From Roseicella sp. DB1501 (GTDB taxonomy: Bacteria > Pseudomonadota > Alphaproteobacteria > Acetobacterales > Acetobacteraceae), in assembly GCF_013112485.1 (NCBI RefSeq), contig NZ_JABFHG010000001.1, positions 62,001 to 126,000 of the forward strand: a stretch of DNA of 64,000 bases, read 5' to 3'. Under the pieces are notes generated by a model, which saw only the letters and a list, made by a program, of their open reading frames with translations, did not search any database and had not been told where the DNA came from. Shown here one piece after another: positions 1 to 7,386 of the stretch (its first letter is position 1; every line of letters begins with the position of its first letter). The translations under genes were made by a program, and so were the position numbers.

Positions 1-452
1 TCTTCCTCAGCTATTACGGCCTGGCGCTGGCGGGATTCGACCTGCCGCCGCTGATCGCCGCCACCGTCTCCATGGCGCTCTATGCCAGCGGCTTCCTCGG
101 CGAGATCTGGCGCGGCAGCATCCAGGCGGTGCCCTGGCAGCAATGGGAGGCCTCCTCGGCGCTCGCCTTCTCCCGGCCGCAGCAATACCGCTATGTCATC
201 CTGCCGCAGGCGGTGCGCATCGCCATCCCGCCGACCGTCGGCTTCCTGGTGCAGCTGGTGAAGAACACCTCCATCGTCTCGATCATCGGCGTGGTGGAGC
301 TGGCCCGCGCCGGCAACCTGGTCAACAACGCCACCTTCCAGCCCTTCAAGGTCTTCGGGACGGTGGCGGCGATCTACTTCGTCATCTGCTGGCCGATCTC
401 GCTTCTGGCCCGGCGTCTGGAAGGGAGGCTGCATGCCCGTCGTGCAGGTTGA
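1..452 (+). CDS. Amino-acid ABC transporter permease (HisM/GlnP type), 5' end cut by window
   Basis: C-terminal ~150 residues of an inner-membrane permease that moves polar amino acids; the gene starts before base 1 and is open from the first bases in this frame. The EAA cytoplasmic-loop motif that docks the ATPase is visible (EASSALAFS, then the YRYVILPQAVRIAIP stretch), followed by two hydrophobic segments and a basic tail. The ATPase gene begins 20 bp before this stop, so the two are translationally coupled. Family assignment is firm; the substrate cannot be read from this fragment, and the binding protein is not in the window. Confidence 0.9.
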   Translation, partial: FLSYYGLALAGFDLPPLIAATVSMALYASGFLGEIWRGSIQAVPWQQWEASSALAFSRPQQYRYVILPQAVRIAIPPTVGFLVQLVKNTSIVSIIGVVELARAGNLVNNATFQPFKVFGTVAAIYFVICWPISLLARRLEGRLHARRAG

Positions 453-1164
453 GGGCGTCCACAAGCGCTTCGGCGCGGTGGAGGTGCTGAAGGGCATCGA
501 CCTCGCGGTCGAGGGCGGCGAGGTGGTGGCCATCATCGGCCGCAGCGGCTCCGGCAAGTCGACGCTGCTCCGCTGCATCAACGGGCTGGAGCAGATCCAG
601 TCGGGCCGCATCGAGGTCTCCGGCCACAGCATCGACCCGAGCGGCCGGGGCCTGCGCGAGCTGCGCAAGGATGTCGGCATCGTCTTCCAGAGCTACAACC
701 TCTTCCCGCATCTGCGCGTCGGCGAGAACATCATGCTGGCGCCGCGCATCGTCCTCGGCGTCTCCAAGTCCGAGGCGCGGTCGCGGGCCGAGGAGACGCT
801 GGCCGAGGTCGGCCTCGCCGAGCGCTTCGACGCCTGGCCGGACAACCTCTCGGGCGGGCAGCAGCAGCGGGTCGCTATCGCCCGGTCGCTCGCCATGCGG
901 CCGAAGGTGATGCTGTTCGACGAAGTGACGAGCGCCCTCGACCCCGAGCTCACCGGCGAGGTGCTGGCGACGATGGAGCGACTCGCGCGGCACGGCATGA
1001 CCATGCTGCTGGTGACGCATGAGATGGGATTCGCCCGCCGGGTGGCGACGACCACCGTCTTCATGCACCAGGGCAAGGTGTGGGAGATGGGCCCCTCGGA
1101 GCGGATCTTCGGCGCGCCGGAGACGCCCGAGCTGCGGCAATTCCTCGGCGGCGGGCTGAAATAG
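433..1164 (+). CDS. Amino-acid ABC transporter ATP-binding protein (GlnQ/HisP type)
   Basis: Cytoplasmic ATPase that powers the upstream permease. Of 243 residues, Walker A is GRSGSGKS (36-43), the Q-loop Gln is about 86, the ABC signature LSGGQ is 139-143, Walker B is VMLFDE (159-164), and the H-loop His is about 196 in LLVTHEMGF. Length and motif order are normal for polar amino-acid importers. The start lies inside the permease gene (20-bp overlap). It ends about 100 bp before the thiolase-like gene, so the two groups may be separate transcripts. Confidence 0.95.
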   Translation: MPVVQVEGVHKRFGAVEVLKGIDLAVEGGEVVAIIGRSGSGKSTLLRCINGLEQIQSGRIEVSGHSIDPSGRGLRELRKDVGIVFQSYNLFPHLRVGENIMLAPRIVLGVSKSEARSRAEETLAEVGLAERFDAWPDNLSGGQQQRVAIARSLAMRPKVMLFDEVTSALDPELTGEVLATMERLARHGMTMLLVTHEMGFARRVATTTVFMHQGKVWEMGPSERIFGAPETPELRQFLGGGLK

Positions 1165-1266
1165 CGCGCCGCGACCGGCCTGCCCCGGCTTGACGCCGGG
1201 CCGCGTCCCGGAGAGGCTGCGGCCCCCATAGATAGCTAGCGAAGCAAAGGGAGGGCCGCGGCGCCC

Positions 1267-2439
1267 ATGAGCATCAGTGGCAAGGCCTATATCGCCGGGG
1301 CCTATGAGCACCCGACGCGCAAGGCCGACGATAAGTCGGTGGCGCAGCTGCATGCCGAGGTCGCCTATGGCGCCCTGCAGGATGCCGGGCTGACCAAGGA
1401 CGATGTCGACGGCTATTTCTGCACTGGCGCGGCGCCCGGCCTCGGCCCGCTCAACATGGCCGACTATCTCGGCCTGACGAAGCTGCGGCATCTCGACAGC
1501 ACCGATGTCGGCGGCTCCTCCTACGTGCTGCATGTCGGCCATGCGCTGGAGGCGATCGCGCTCGGCCAGTGCAATGTCGCCCTCGTCACCCTGGCCGGCC
1601 GGCCGCGGGCCGAGGCGATGGCGACCGGTACGGCGCCGCGGAGCTGGGGCGTCAACGTCCCCGACGATCCCTTCGAGATCCCCTATGGCCGCACCGTCGC
1701 CAATGCCTATGCGCTCTGCGCCATGCGGCACATGTACGAGTTCGGCACCACCTCCGAGCAGCTCGCCTGGATCAAGGTGGCGGCCAGCCATCACGCCCAG
1801 TGGAACGAGCACGCCATGCTCCGCAAGGTGGTGACGGTCGAGGACGTGGTGAACTCGCCCATGATCTCCGACCCGCTGCACCGGCTGGATTGCTGCGTCA
1901 TCTCCGATGGCGGCGGCGCCCTCATCATCACCCGGCCGGAGATCGCGAAGAGCCTGAAGCGCCCGCTGGTCAAGGTGAAGGGCCATGGCGAGGCGACCAA
2001 GAACCAGAATGCCGGCTATACCGACCTGACCTATTCCGGCGCCCGCTTCTCCGGCCCCCGCGCCTTCGAGGAGGCCGGCGTCCGGCCTGCGGACATCCAG
2101 TACGCCTCGATCTATGACAGCTTCACCATCACGGTGCTGATCCAGCTCGAGGATCTCGGCTTCTGCGAGAAGGGCCAAGGCGGCAAGTTCGTCGCCGACG
2201 GCAACCTCATCTCCGGCACCGGCAAGCTGCCCTTCAACACCGATGGCGGCGGGCTCTGCAACAACCACCCGGCCAATCGCGGCGGCATGACCAAGGTGAT
2301 CGAGGCGGTGCGCCAGCTCCGCGGCGAGGCGCATCCGAAGGTGCAGGTGCCCGGCTGCACCCTGGCCCTGGCGCATGGCACGGGCGGGCTGCTCGGCACC
2401 CGCCATGGCAGCGCGACCGTCATCCTGGAGAGGGAGTGA
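1267..2439 (+). CDS. Thiolase-superfamily protein lacking the nucleophilic Cys
   Basis: A 390-residue thiolase-fold protein of the SCP2/non-condensing type. The usual Cys-containing nucleophile loop is replaced by a DVGGSS stretch (about residues 80-85), while the C-terminal GGGLCNNHPANRGG and ALAHGTGG loops are recognisable; the second catalytic Cys is also replaced. Members of this group are usually encoded with a DUF35 partner, and here the DUF35 gene starts 5 bp after the stop. In characterised steroid side-chain systems (Ltp2 with ChsH2-DUF35) such Cys-less thiolases are retro-aldolases rather than thiolases. Retro-aldol cleavage of a CoA thioester is therefore as plausible as thiolysis. 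Downstream acyl-CoA genes support a CoA-ester role. Confidence 0.85.
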   Translation: MSISGKAYIAGAYEHPTRKADDKSVAQLHAEVAYGALQDAGLTKDDVDGYFCTGAAPGLGPLNMADYLGLTKLRHLDSTDVGGSSYVLHVGHALEAIALGQCNVALVTLAGRPRAEAMATGTAPRSWGVNVPDDPFEIPYGRTVANAYALCAMRHMYEFGTTSEQLAWIKVAASHHAQWNEHAMLRKVVTVEDVVNSPMISDPLHRLDCCVISDGGGALIITRPEIAKSLKRPLVKVKGHGEATKNQNAGYTDLTYSGARFSGPRAFEEAGVRPADIQYASIYDSFTITVLIQLEDLGFCEKGQGGKFVADGNLISGTGKLPFNTDGGGLCNNHPANRGGMTKVIEAVRQLRGEAHPKVQVPGCTLALAHGTGGLLGTRHGSATVILERE

Positions 2440-2444
2440 TCACC

Positions 2445-2843
2445 ATGGCGACGCCCGCTTCCAACCGCCAGCTTCCCGCCATCCAGGTGGATCCGACCAA
2501 CAAGCCCTATTTCGACGCCGCGCGCGAAGGCCGGCTGCTGATCGGGCTCTGCAAGGATACCAACAAGCATTTCTGGTATCCGCGCGGCTGCTCCCCCTTC
2601 ACCCTCTCGAACAATGTCGAGCTGGTGGAGGCCAAGGGCACCGGCACCATCTACACCTATACGGTGATGCGGACGAAGGAGCCCTATTGCGTCGCCTATG
2701 TCGAGCTGGATGAGGGCGTGCGCGTCTTCACCAACATCGTCGATTGCGACCTCGACAGCCTGAAGATCGGCCAGAAGGTGAAGGTGGTCTTCAAGCCGAC
2801 CCAGGGCGACTCGCCGCCGGCGACGATGTTCACCCCTGCCTGA
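2445..2843 (+). CDS. DUF35 OB-fold protein, partner of the thiolase-like gene
   Basis: About 132 residues with the N-terminal rubredoxin-like segment and C-terminal OB-fold typical of DUF35, which forms complexes with thiolase-fold enzymes and is thought to channel acyl-CoA. An ATG at 2445 follows a GAGAGGGAG ribosome site; a GTG at 2436 overlapping the previous stop is the alternative. The zinc ribbon is degenerate: each expected Cys pair retains one Cys (in GLCKD and PRGCSP), so zinc binding is doubtful. It almost certainly works with the preceding thiolase-like protein. Confidence 0.85.
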   Translation: MATPASNRQLPAIQVDPTNKPYFDAAREGRLLIGLCKDTNKHFWYPRGCSPFTLSNNVELVEAKGTGTIYTYTVMRTKEPYCVAYVELDEGVRVFTNIVDCDLDSLKIGQKVKVVFKPTQGDSPPATMFTPA

Positions 2844-2948
2844 CCCGGGCCGGCGGCCCGCGCCCCGGGCCGCCGGCCATCCTCCTTCCGCTGGCCATGG
2901 CGGCCCCGGCCGCGGCACCATCGCCGCAGCCGCGGAAGGACCCTCGCC

Positions 2949-4139
2949 ATGCGCCGCCGACACCTGCTGGGACGGGCCAGCGCCCTCACCCTCGCCGCGG
3001 CCGGGCCAGCCATCGCGCTGCCGGAGGGCGCGGCGAGCCTCGATCCGCTCCTCGCGCCGATGCTGGCGGAATACCGGCTGCCTGCCCTCGTCGCCGCCCT
3101 GGTGCGGGAGGGCAAGCTGCTCGGCGCCGGCGCGGTTGGCACCCGCTGCTGGGGCCGCGAGGCGCCGGTCCGCCTGGATGACGCCTTCCATATCGGCTCG
3201 GACACCAAGGCGATGACCTCGCTGCTGCTGGCCATGCTCGTCGAGCAGGGCCGGCTGCGCTGGGACACCACCTTGGGCGAAGGCCTGCCCGACCTCGCCG
3301 CCGGCATGGATCCCGGCCTCGCCGGGGTGACGCTGACCCAGCTTCTCTCGCATACCAGCGGCCTGCCCTCCGACAACGAGGTCTTCGAGCGCCTGCTCGG
3401 GCAGTCCTATCTGCAGTCGGGCAATCTCGATTCGCTGCGGTACTGGCTGGTGCAGACCTGGGGCCGGCAGCCCCTCGCCGCCCCGCCCGGCAGCCGCTTC
3501 GCCTATTCCAATCTCGGCTATGTCATGGCCGGCGCCATCGCCGAACGCGCGACCGGCCGGAGCTGGGAGGAGCTGGTCGCCGAGCGGATCTTCGACCCCC
3601 TCGGCCTCGCCACGGCCGGCTTCGGCCCGGCGGCGCGGCTCGGCCGGGTCGATGCGCCGCTCGGCCATCGCTGGCGGCAGGAGGCGGCGCCCGAGCCGAT
3701 GCTGGCCGGGCCCAATGGCGACAACCCGCTGATCATCGGCCCGGCCGGGACGGTGCATCTCTCGATCCTCGATTTCGCCGCCTGGGCGGCCTGGCACGCC
3801 GCCGAGGGCCGCCGCGGCCCGGCCCTGGTCACGCCGGAGACGGTGCGGCGCCTGCACCGGCCGGTCATCGACCTGCCGCCGCGGCCGGATGCGGCGCCCG
3901 GGACGCCGGCGACGGGCGGCTACGCGCTCGGCTGGGGGCGGCTCGCCCAGCCCTGGTCCCGCGAGCCCTTCCTGCAGCATGCCGGCTCCAACACCCTCAA
4001 CCTCGCGCTCGTCATGCTGCAGCCGCGGCTCGACTTCGCCATGGTCATGGCGACGAATATCGGCGGCGAGCGGGCGGACGCGGCGCTGAAGGCGCTGGCC
4101 GAGGCGCTCTACCGGCAGCACGGCCCGGCTCCGGCCTGA
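2949..4139 (+). CDS. Serine hydrolase, class C beta-lactamase/esterase family
   Basis: A 396-residue secreted or periplasmic hydrolase. It has an N-terminal arginine-rich signal-like segment (MRRRHLLGRAS, then hydrophobic), the SxxK nucleophile motif SDTK (about residues 80-83), the YxN motif YSN (about 182-184), and an HAG box near residue 340 in place of KTG. The HAG variant is common in esterases and D-aminopeptidases of this family rather than true beta-lactamases, so antibiotic hydrolysis should not be assumed. A GGAAGG site precedes the ATG. It lies inside the acyl-CoA cluster, so an ester or thioester substrate fits the context; the natural substrate is unknown. Confidence 0.88.
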   Translation: MRRRHLLGRASALTLAAAGPAIALPEGAASLDPLLAPMLAEYRLPALVAALVREGKLLGAGAVGTRCWGREAPVRLDDAFHIGSDTKAMTSLLLAMLVEQGRLRWDTTLGEGLPDLAAGMDPGLAGVTLTQLLSHTSGLPSDNEVFERLLGQSYLQSGNLDSLRYWLVQTWGRQPLAAPPGSRFAYSNLGYVMAGAIAERATGRSWEELVAERIFDPLGLATAGFGPAARLGRVDAPLGHRWRQEAAPEPMLAGPNGDNPLIIGPAGTVHLSILDFAAWAAWHAAEGRRGPALVTPETVRRLHRPVIDLPPRPDAAPGTPATGGYALGWGRLAQPWSREPFLQHAGSNTLNLALVMLQPRLDFAMVMATNIGGERADAALKALAEALYRQHGPAPA

Positions 4140-4207
4140 ACCGGCCGCCATTGCCTGCCGGCGCCCGGCCGCCTTACCTCTGCATCGACGAGGAAGGGAG
4201 AAGGCGG

Positions 4208-5029
4208 ATGTCGAGCCACCACGCCGCAACGGCAGCCAACGAGGCCATGGTGCTGCGCGAGGATCAGGGGCCGGTCGCCCTGCTCACCCTCAACCGCCCG
4301 GCGGTTCGCAACAGCCTCTCCCGCGCCATGCTCGCGGCGTTGCAGGAGGCGCTCGACGGCATCGCCGCGGATGAGCGCATCCGCTGCCTCGTCATCACCG
4401 CCGAAGGACCTGCCTTCTCGGCCGGGCACGACCTCAAGGAGATCACCGCGCATCGCGGGGATGCCGATGCCGGCCGCGCCTTCTTCGAGGACACCATGGC
4501 GGCCTGCAACCGGGTGATGCAGGCGGTGGTCGGCCTGCCGCAACCGGCGATCGCCGCCGTCGAGGGCGTCGCCACCGCCGCCGGCTGCCAGCTCGCCGCG
4601 AGCTGCGACCTCGTCGTCGCCGCCGAGAGCGCCAAATTCTGCACCCCCGGCGTCGATATCGGCCTGTTCTGCACCACCCCCGGCGTCGCCCTCGCCCGCG
4701 CCGTGCCGCGCAAGGCGGCGATGGAGATGCTGCTGCTCGGCGAGATGATCCCGGCGGCCGAGGCGCATCGCATGGGGCTGGTCAACCGCGTCGTGCCGCG
4801 CGGCGAGGCCCTGCCGGCGGCCCTCGGCCTCGCCCGCCGCATCGCCGCCCGCTCCGCCGTCGCGCTCCGCCTCGGCAAGCGCGGCTTCAACCGCCAGGCC
4901 GCCCTGCCGCTGGCCGAGGCCTATGCCGAGGCCGGTACGATCATGGTAGAGAACCTCCTCGCCGGGGATGCCGCCGAGGGGATCGGCGCCTTCCTCGGCA
5001 AGCGCGCGCCGGAATGGCGGCATCGGTAG
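4208..5029 (+). CDS. Enoyl-CoA hydratase/isomerase family protein
   Basis: A 273-residue crotonase-fold protein. The oxyanion-hole segment AGHDLKEI and the second one, VEGVATAAGCQLAASCDL, are clear. The residues following the latter (FCTPGVDIGLFCTTPG) resemble ECHDC3-like members, where the canonical catalytic Glu positions are not both conserved. A hydratase reaction is therefore likely by family but not proven. The ATG at 4208 follows a GAGGAAGGGAGAAGG ribosome site and is preferred over an upstream TTG at 4151. It lies 10 bp before the acyl-CoA synthetase gene, probably in one operon. Confidence 0.88.
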   Translation: MSSHHAATAANEAMVLREDQGPVALLTLNRPAVRNSLSRAMLAALQEALDGIAADERIRCLVITAEGPAFSAGHDLKEITAHRGDADAGRAFFEDTMAACNRVMQAVVGLPQPAIAAVEGVATAAGCQLAASCDLVVAAESAKFCTPGVDIGLFCTTPGVALARAVPRKAAMEMLLLGEMIPAAEAHRMGLVNRVVPRGEALPAALGLARRIAARSAVALRLGKRGFNRQAALPLAEAYAEAGTIMVENLLAGDAAEGIGAFLGKRAPEWRHR

Positions 5030-5039
5030 GACGCTCCCC

Positions 5040-6668
5040 ATGGCCGATTTCGAGACCGGGCTCGCCCGCAACCCCGCGAACCACCAGCCGCTGACGCCGC
5101 TGCTCTTCCTCGAGCGGGCCGCCGCGGTCTTCCCGGAGCATTGCGCGGTGGTGCATGGCGCGCTGCGGCGGAGTTACCGCGCGTTGCGGGATCGCTGCGT
5201 GCGCCTGGCCTCGGCCCTCGCCGGGCGCGGGATCGGCCGCAGCGACACCGTGGCGGCGCTGCTGCCGAACATCCCCGAGATGCTGGAATGCCATTACGGC
5301 GTGCCGATGGCCGGGGCGGTGCTGAACACGCTGAACACCCGGCTCGACGCCGCGACGATCGCCTATATCCTCGATCATGGCGAGGCGAAGGCGATCCTCG
5401 TCGACCGCGAGCTGGTGCCGCTGCTGCGCCTCGCCCTCACCCAATGCGCGGCGCGGCCCCTGGTCATCGAGGTAGACGATCCCGAGGCCACGCCCGAGGC
5501 GCGGGCCAACAGCATGGGCGGCCTCGACTACGAGGCGCTGCTGGCGGAGGGCGATCCCGCCTTCGCCTGGCCCCTGCCGCGCGACGAATGGGACGCCATC
5601 ACCCTCAACTACACCTCCGGCACCACTGGCAAGCCGAAGGGCGTGGTCTACCACCATCGCGGCGCGCAGCTTCTCGCCACCGGCAACGTGCTCTCGGCCA
5701 GCATGGCGCGGCACCCGGTCTATCTCTGGACCCTGCCGATGTTCCACTGCAACGGCTGGTGCTTCCCCTGGACCGTCACCGCCGTGGCCGGCACCCATGT
5801 CTGCCTGCGCGCGGTGCGCGGCCCGGCGATGTGGGCGCTGATGGCCGAGCATGGCGTGACCCATATGTGCGGCGCGCCGGTGGTGATGGCGACGCTGCTC
5901 GACACGCCGGAGGCCGGGAAGCGGGTGCTGCGCCACCAGGTGCAGTTCGTCGCCGCCGGGGCGCCGCCGCCCGAGGCGGTGCTGGCCGCCATGCAGGCTG
6001 CGGGCTTCGCGGTGCTGCATGTCTACGGCCTCACCGAATGCTACGGCCCGGCGGTGGTGAACGAGTGGAACACCGCCTGGGACGCGCTGCCGGCGCCGGA
6101 GCAGGCGAAGCTCATGGCGCGCCAGGGCGTGCGCTACCAGGCGCTCGAGGCGCTTGCCGTGCTCGACCCGGAGAGCCTGCAGCCCGTCCCGGCCGATGGC
6201 GCGACCATGGGGGAGGTCATGATGCGCGGCAATGTCGTCATGAAGGGCTACCTCAAGGACCCGGAGGCCACCGCGAAGGCCTTCGCCGGCGGCTGGTTCC
6301 ATACCGGCGACCTCGCCGTGCGCTACCCGGATGGCTACATCCAGATCAAGGACCGCTCCAAGGACATCATCATCTCGGGCGGCGAGAACATCTCCTCCAT
6401 CGAGGTGGAGGATGCGCTCTACAAGCACCCGGCGGTGATGCTGGCCGCCGTGGTGGCCCTGCCGGACGACAAATGGGGCGAGGTGCCCTGCGCCTTTGTC
6501 GAGCTGCGGCCGGATGCCAGCGCGACCGAGGCGGAGCTGATCGCCCATTGCCGCGGGCTGATGGCCGGCTTCAAGGCGCCGAAGCGGGTGGTCTTCACCG
6601 AGCTGCCCCGCACTTCCACCGGCAAGATCCAGAAGCATGTGCTGCGGCGCCAAGCGCAGGAGGCGTAA
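5040..6668 (+). CDS. Fatty-acyl-CoA synthetase (AMP-binding)
   Basis: A 542-residue adenylate-forming ligase that activates a carboxylic acid with ATP and CoA. The P-loop TSGTTGKPKG is at about 190-199, the adenylate motif YGLTEC at about 330, GGWFHTGDLAV at about 420, and the C-terminal lysine motif RTSTGKIQK near 525. Length and the PMFHCNGWCFPW segment match medium/long-chain acyl-CoA synthetases (AlkK-like). It follows the hydratase gene directly and closes the acyl-CoA cluster. tRNA-Pro starts about 50 bp after the stop. Substrate chain length cannot be told from the sequence. Confidence 0.93.
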   Translation: MADFETGLARNPANHQPLTPLLFLERAAAVFPEHCAVVHGALRRSYRALRDRCVRLASALAGRGIGRSDTVAALLPNIPEMLECHYGVPMAGAVLNTLNTRLDAATIAYILDHGEAKAILVDRELVPLLRLALTQCAARPLVIEVDDPEATPEARANSMGGLDYEALLAEGDPAFAWPLPRDEWDAITLNYTSGTTGKPKGVVYHHRGAQLLATGNVLSASMARHPVYLWTLPMFHCNGWCFPWTVTAVAGTHVCLRAVRGPAMWALMAEHGVTHMCGAPVVMATLLDTPEAGKRVLRHQVQFVAAGAPPPEAVLAAMQAAGFAVLHVYGLTECYGPAVVNEWNTAWDALPAPEQAKLMARQGVRYQALEALAVLDPESLQPVPADGATMGEVMMRGNVVMKGYLKDPEATAKAFAGGWFHTGDLAVRYPDGYIQIKDRSKDIIISGGENISSIEVEDALYKHPAVMLAAVVALPDDKWGEVPCAFVELRPDASATEAELIAHCRGLMAGFKAPKRVVFTELPRTSTGKIQKHVLRRQAQEA

Positions 6669-6720
6669 TGCAGCGGGGGGGCTGGCGGCACGTCGCCGCC
6701 GGTGCTAAGCCGCCCGGCGT

Positions 6721-6797
6721 CGGAGCGTAGCGCAGCCTGGTAGCGCATCAGTCTGGGGGACTGGGGGTCGTGGGTTCAAATCCCGCCGCTCCGACCA
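6721..6797 (+). tRNA. tRNA-Pro (anticodon GGG)
   Basis: A 77-nt cloverleaf. The acceptor stem is CGGAGCG paired with CGCTCCG, the D-arm is GCGC..GCGC, and the anticodon stem is TCAGT/ACTGG with the 7-nt loop CTGGGGG, giving anticodon GGG for CCC codons. The T-arm is GTGGG TTCAAAT CCCGC. The discriminator A and an encoded CCA end at 6797. CCC is a frequent codon in DNA this GC-rich. Confidence 0.97.
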
Positions 6798-6824
6798 TTC
6801 CGGCCTCGCCGCAGCGGCATCGTC

Positions 6825-6995
6825 TCACCGCGAGCTGGGCCGCACCCCTCCTCGCCAGGCCTCGACCAGCCACCGATCCTCGGCGAGTTCGCGCTGCATC
6901 GCCTGCAACCATTCCTCGCGCCCGGCCAGCCGGGCTTCGACCGCGCCGATCCCTGGCGTGGGTGAGGCCGTGATCCTGCCCGCCCTGACCGGCAC
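6825..6995 (-). CDS. Possible small or truncated ORF beside repeat A1
   Basis: An open frame of about 56 codons with strong G/C bias in third positions. It encodes a plausible helical segment (AGREEWLQAMQRELAEDRW) and ends in TGA. No good ribosome site precedes any start, and its 5' side abuts interspersed repeat A1 (7003-7108). This fits either a tiny hypothetical gene or the 3' remnant of a gene cut by the repeat. I do not recognise a family. The rest of the gap between tRNA-Pro and 7174 holds only the repeat. Confidence 0.25.
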   Translation of the reverse strand: MPVRAGRITASPTPGIGAVEARLAGREEWLQAMQRELAEDRWLVEAWRGGVRPSSR

Positions 6996-7002
6996 GGGCG
7001 CG

Positions 7003-7108
7003 CTAGAGCGTGATCGCTTGAGGTGGACTCCCCGAAAAGCGTGACTCGCGCGATCAAACAACGGCCTGGACCATGATCCGCGACCCTGTGTGAGCGGATC
7101 ATGGTCCA
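7003..7108. repeat. Interspersed repeat, family A, copy A1
   Basis: About 106 bp starting with CTAGAG. One half contains TGATCGC (7011-7017) paired with GCGATCA (7050-7056). The other half is a perfect 13-bp inverted repeat, GGACCATGATCCG (7068-7080) and CGGATCATGGTCC (7095-7107), with a 14-nt loop. Near-identical copies lie at 43156, 58001 and 61648 in the opposite orientation. It sits between the plus-strand tRNA and the minus-strand two-component operon, at the 3' ends of both. It is non-coding and may act as a two-way terminator. Confidence 0.85.
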
Positions 7109-7173
7109 GGTACCGCCGCCCGGCTGCGTCGCGTCTCCGGGCTCTGGGGCAACGGCGGCGGGGTCCAGCCGGC

Positions 7174-7386
7174 TCAGCCCGGCGCCGCCCCCGGCATGGG
7201 CATCGGCAGCGGCTCCGGGAGCGCCGTCGCGGCCACTGGTCGCAGCTGCTCCAGCGCCGTCGCCGATTGCGTCACGGCATCGCCACCGGGCCCGGTCTGC
7301 AACGGCCAGCCCTGCGCCCATCCCGCCGCCGGCAGGCCGAGCAGCCCAAGGGCCAGCACGCCGCCACGCCACCACCGCCCCGTCAT
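7174..7386 (-). CDS. Small secreted protein (70 aa), last gene of two-component operon
   Basis: A 70-residue protein with a clear Sec signal peptide: MTGRWWRGG, then a Leu/Ala/Gly core, with likely cleavage after AAGWAQG. About 45 mature residues remain, rich in Pro, Ala and Thr and ending in an MPMPGAAPG tail. The ATG overlaps the histidine kinase stop by 4 bp (ATGA), which argues that it is real and co-translated. I recognise no family. Its position suggests a periplasmic accessory of the kinase, for example a signal or feedback factor; that is inference only. Confidence 0.6.
   Translation of the reverse strand: MTGRWWRGGVLALGLLGLPAAGWAQGWPLQTGPGGDAVTQSATALEQLRPVAATALPEPLPMPMPGAAPG

Noticed and set aside
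382-2406. Very long open frame on the minus strand, antisense to the ABC ATPase and thiolase-like genes
   Set aside because: Low-complexity Arg/Gly/Ala/His composition typical of antisense frames in GC-rich DNA; the plus-strand genes have complete, recognisable motifs.
2949-4139. Reading the serine hydrolase as a beta-lactamase resistance gene
   Set aside because: The KTG box is replaced by an HAG-type motif and the gene lies in an acyl-CoA cluster; esterase or peptidase activity is likelier.
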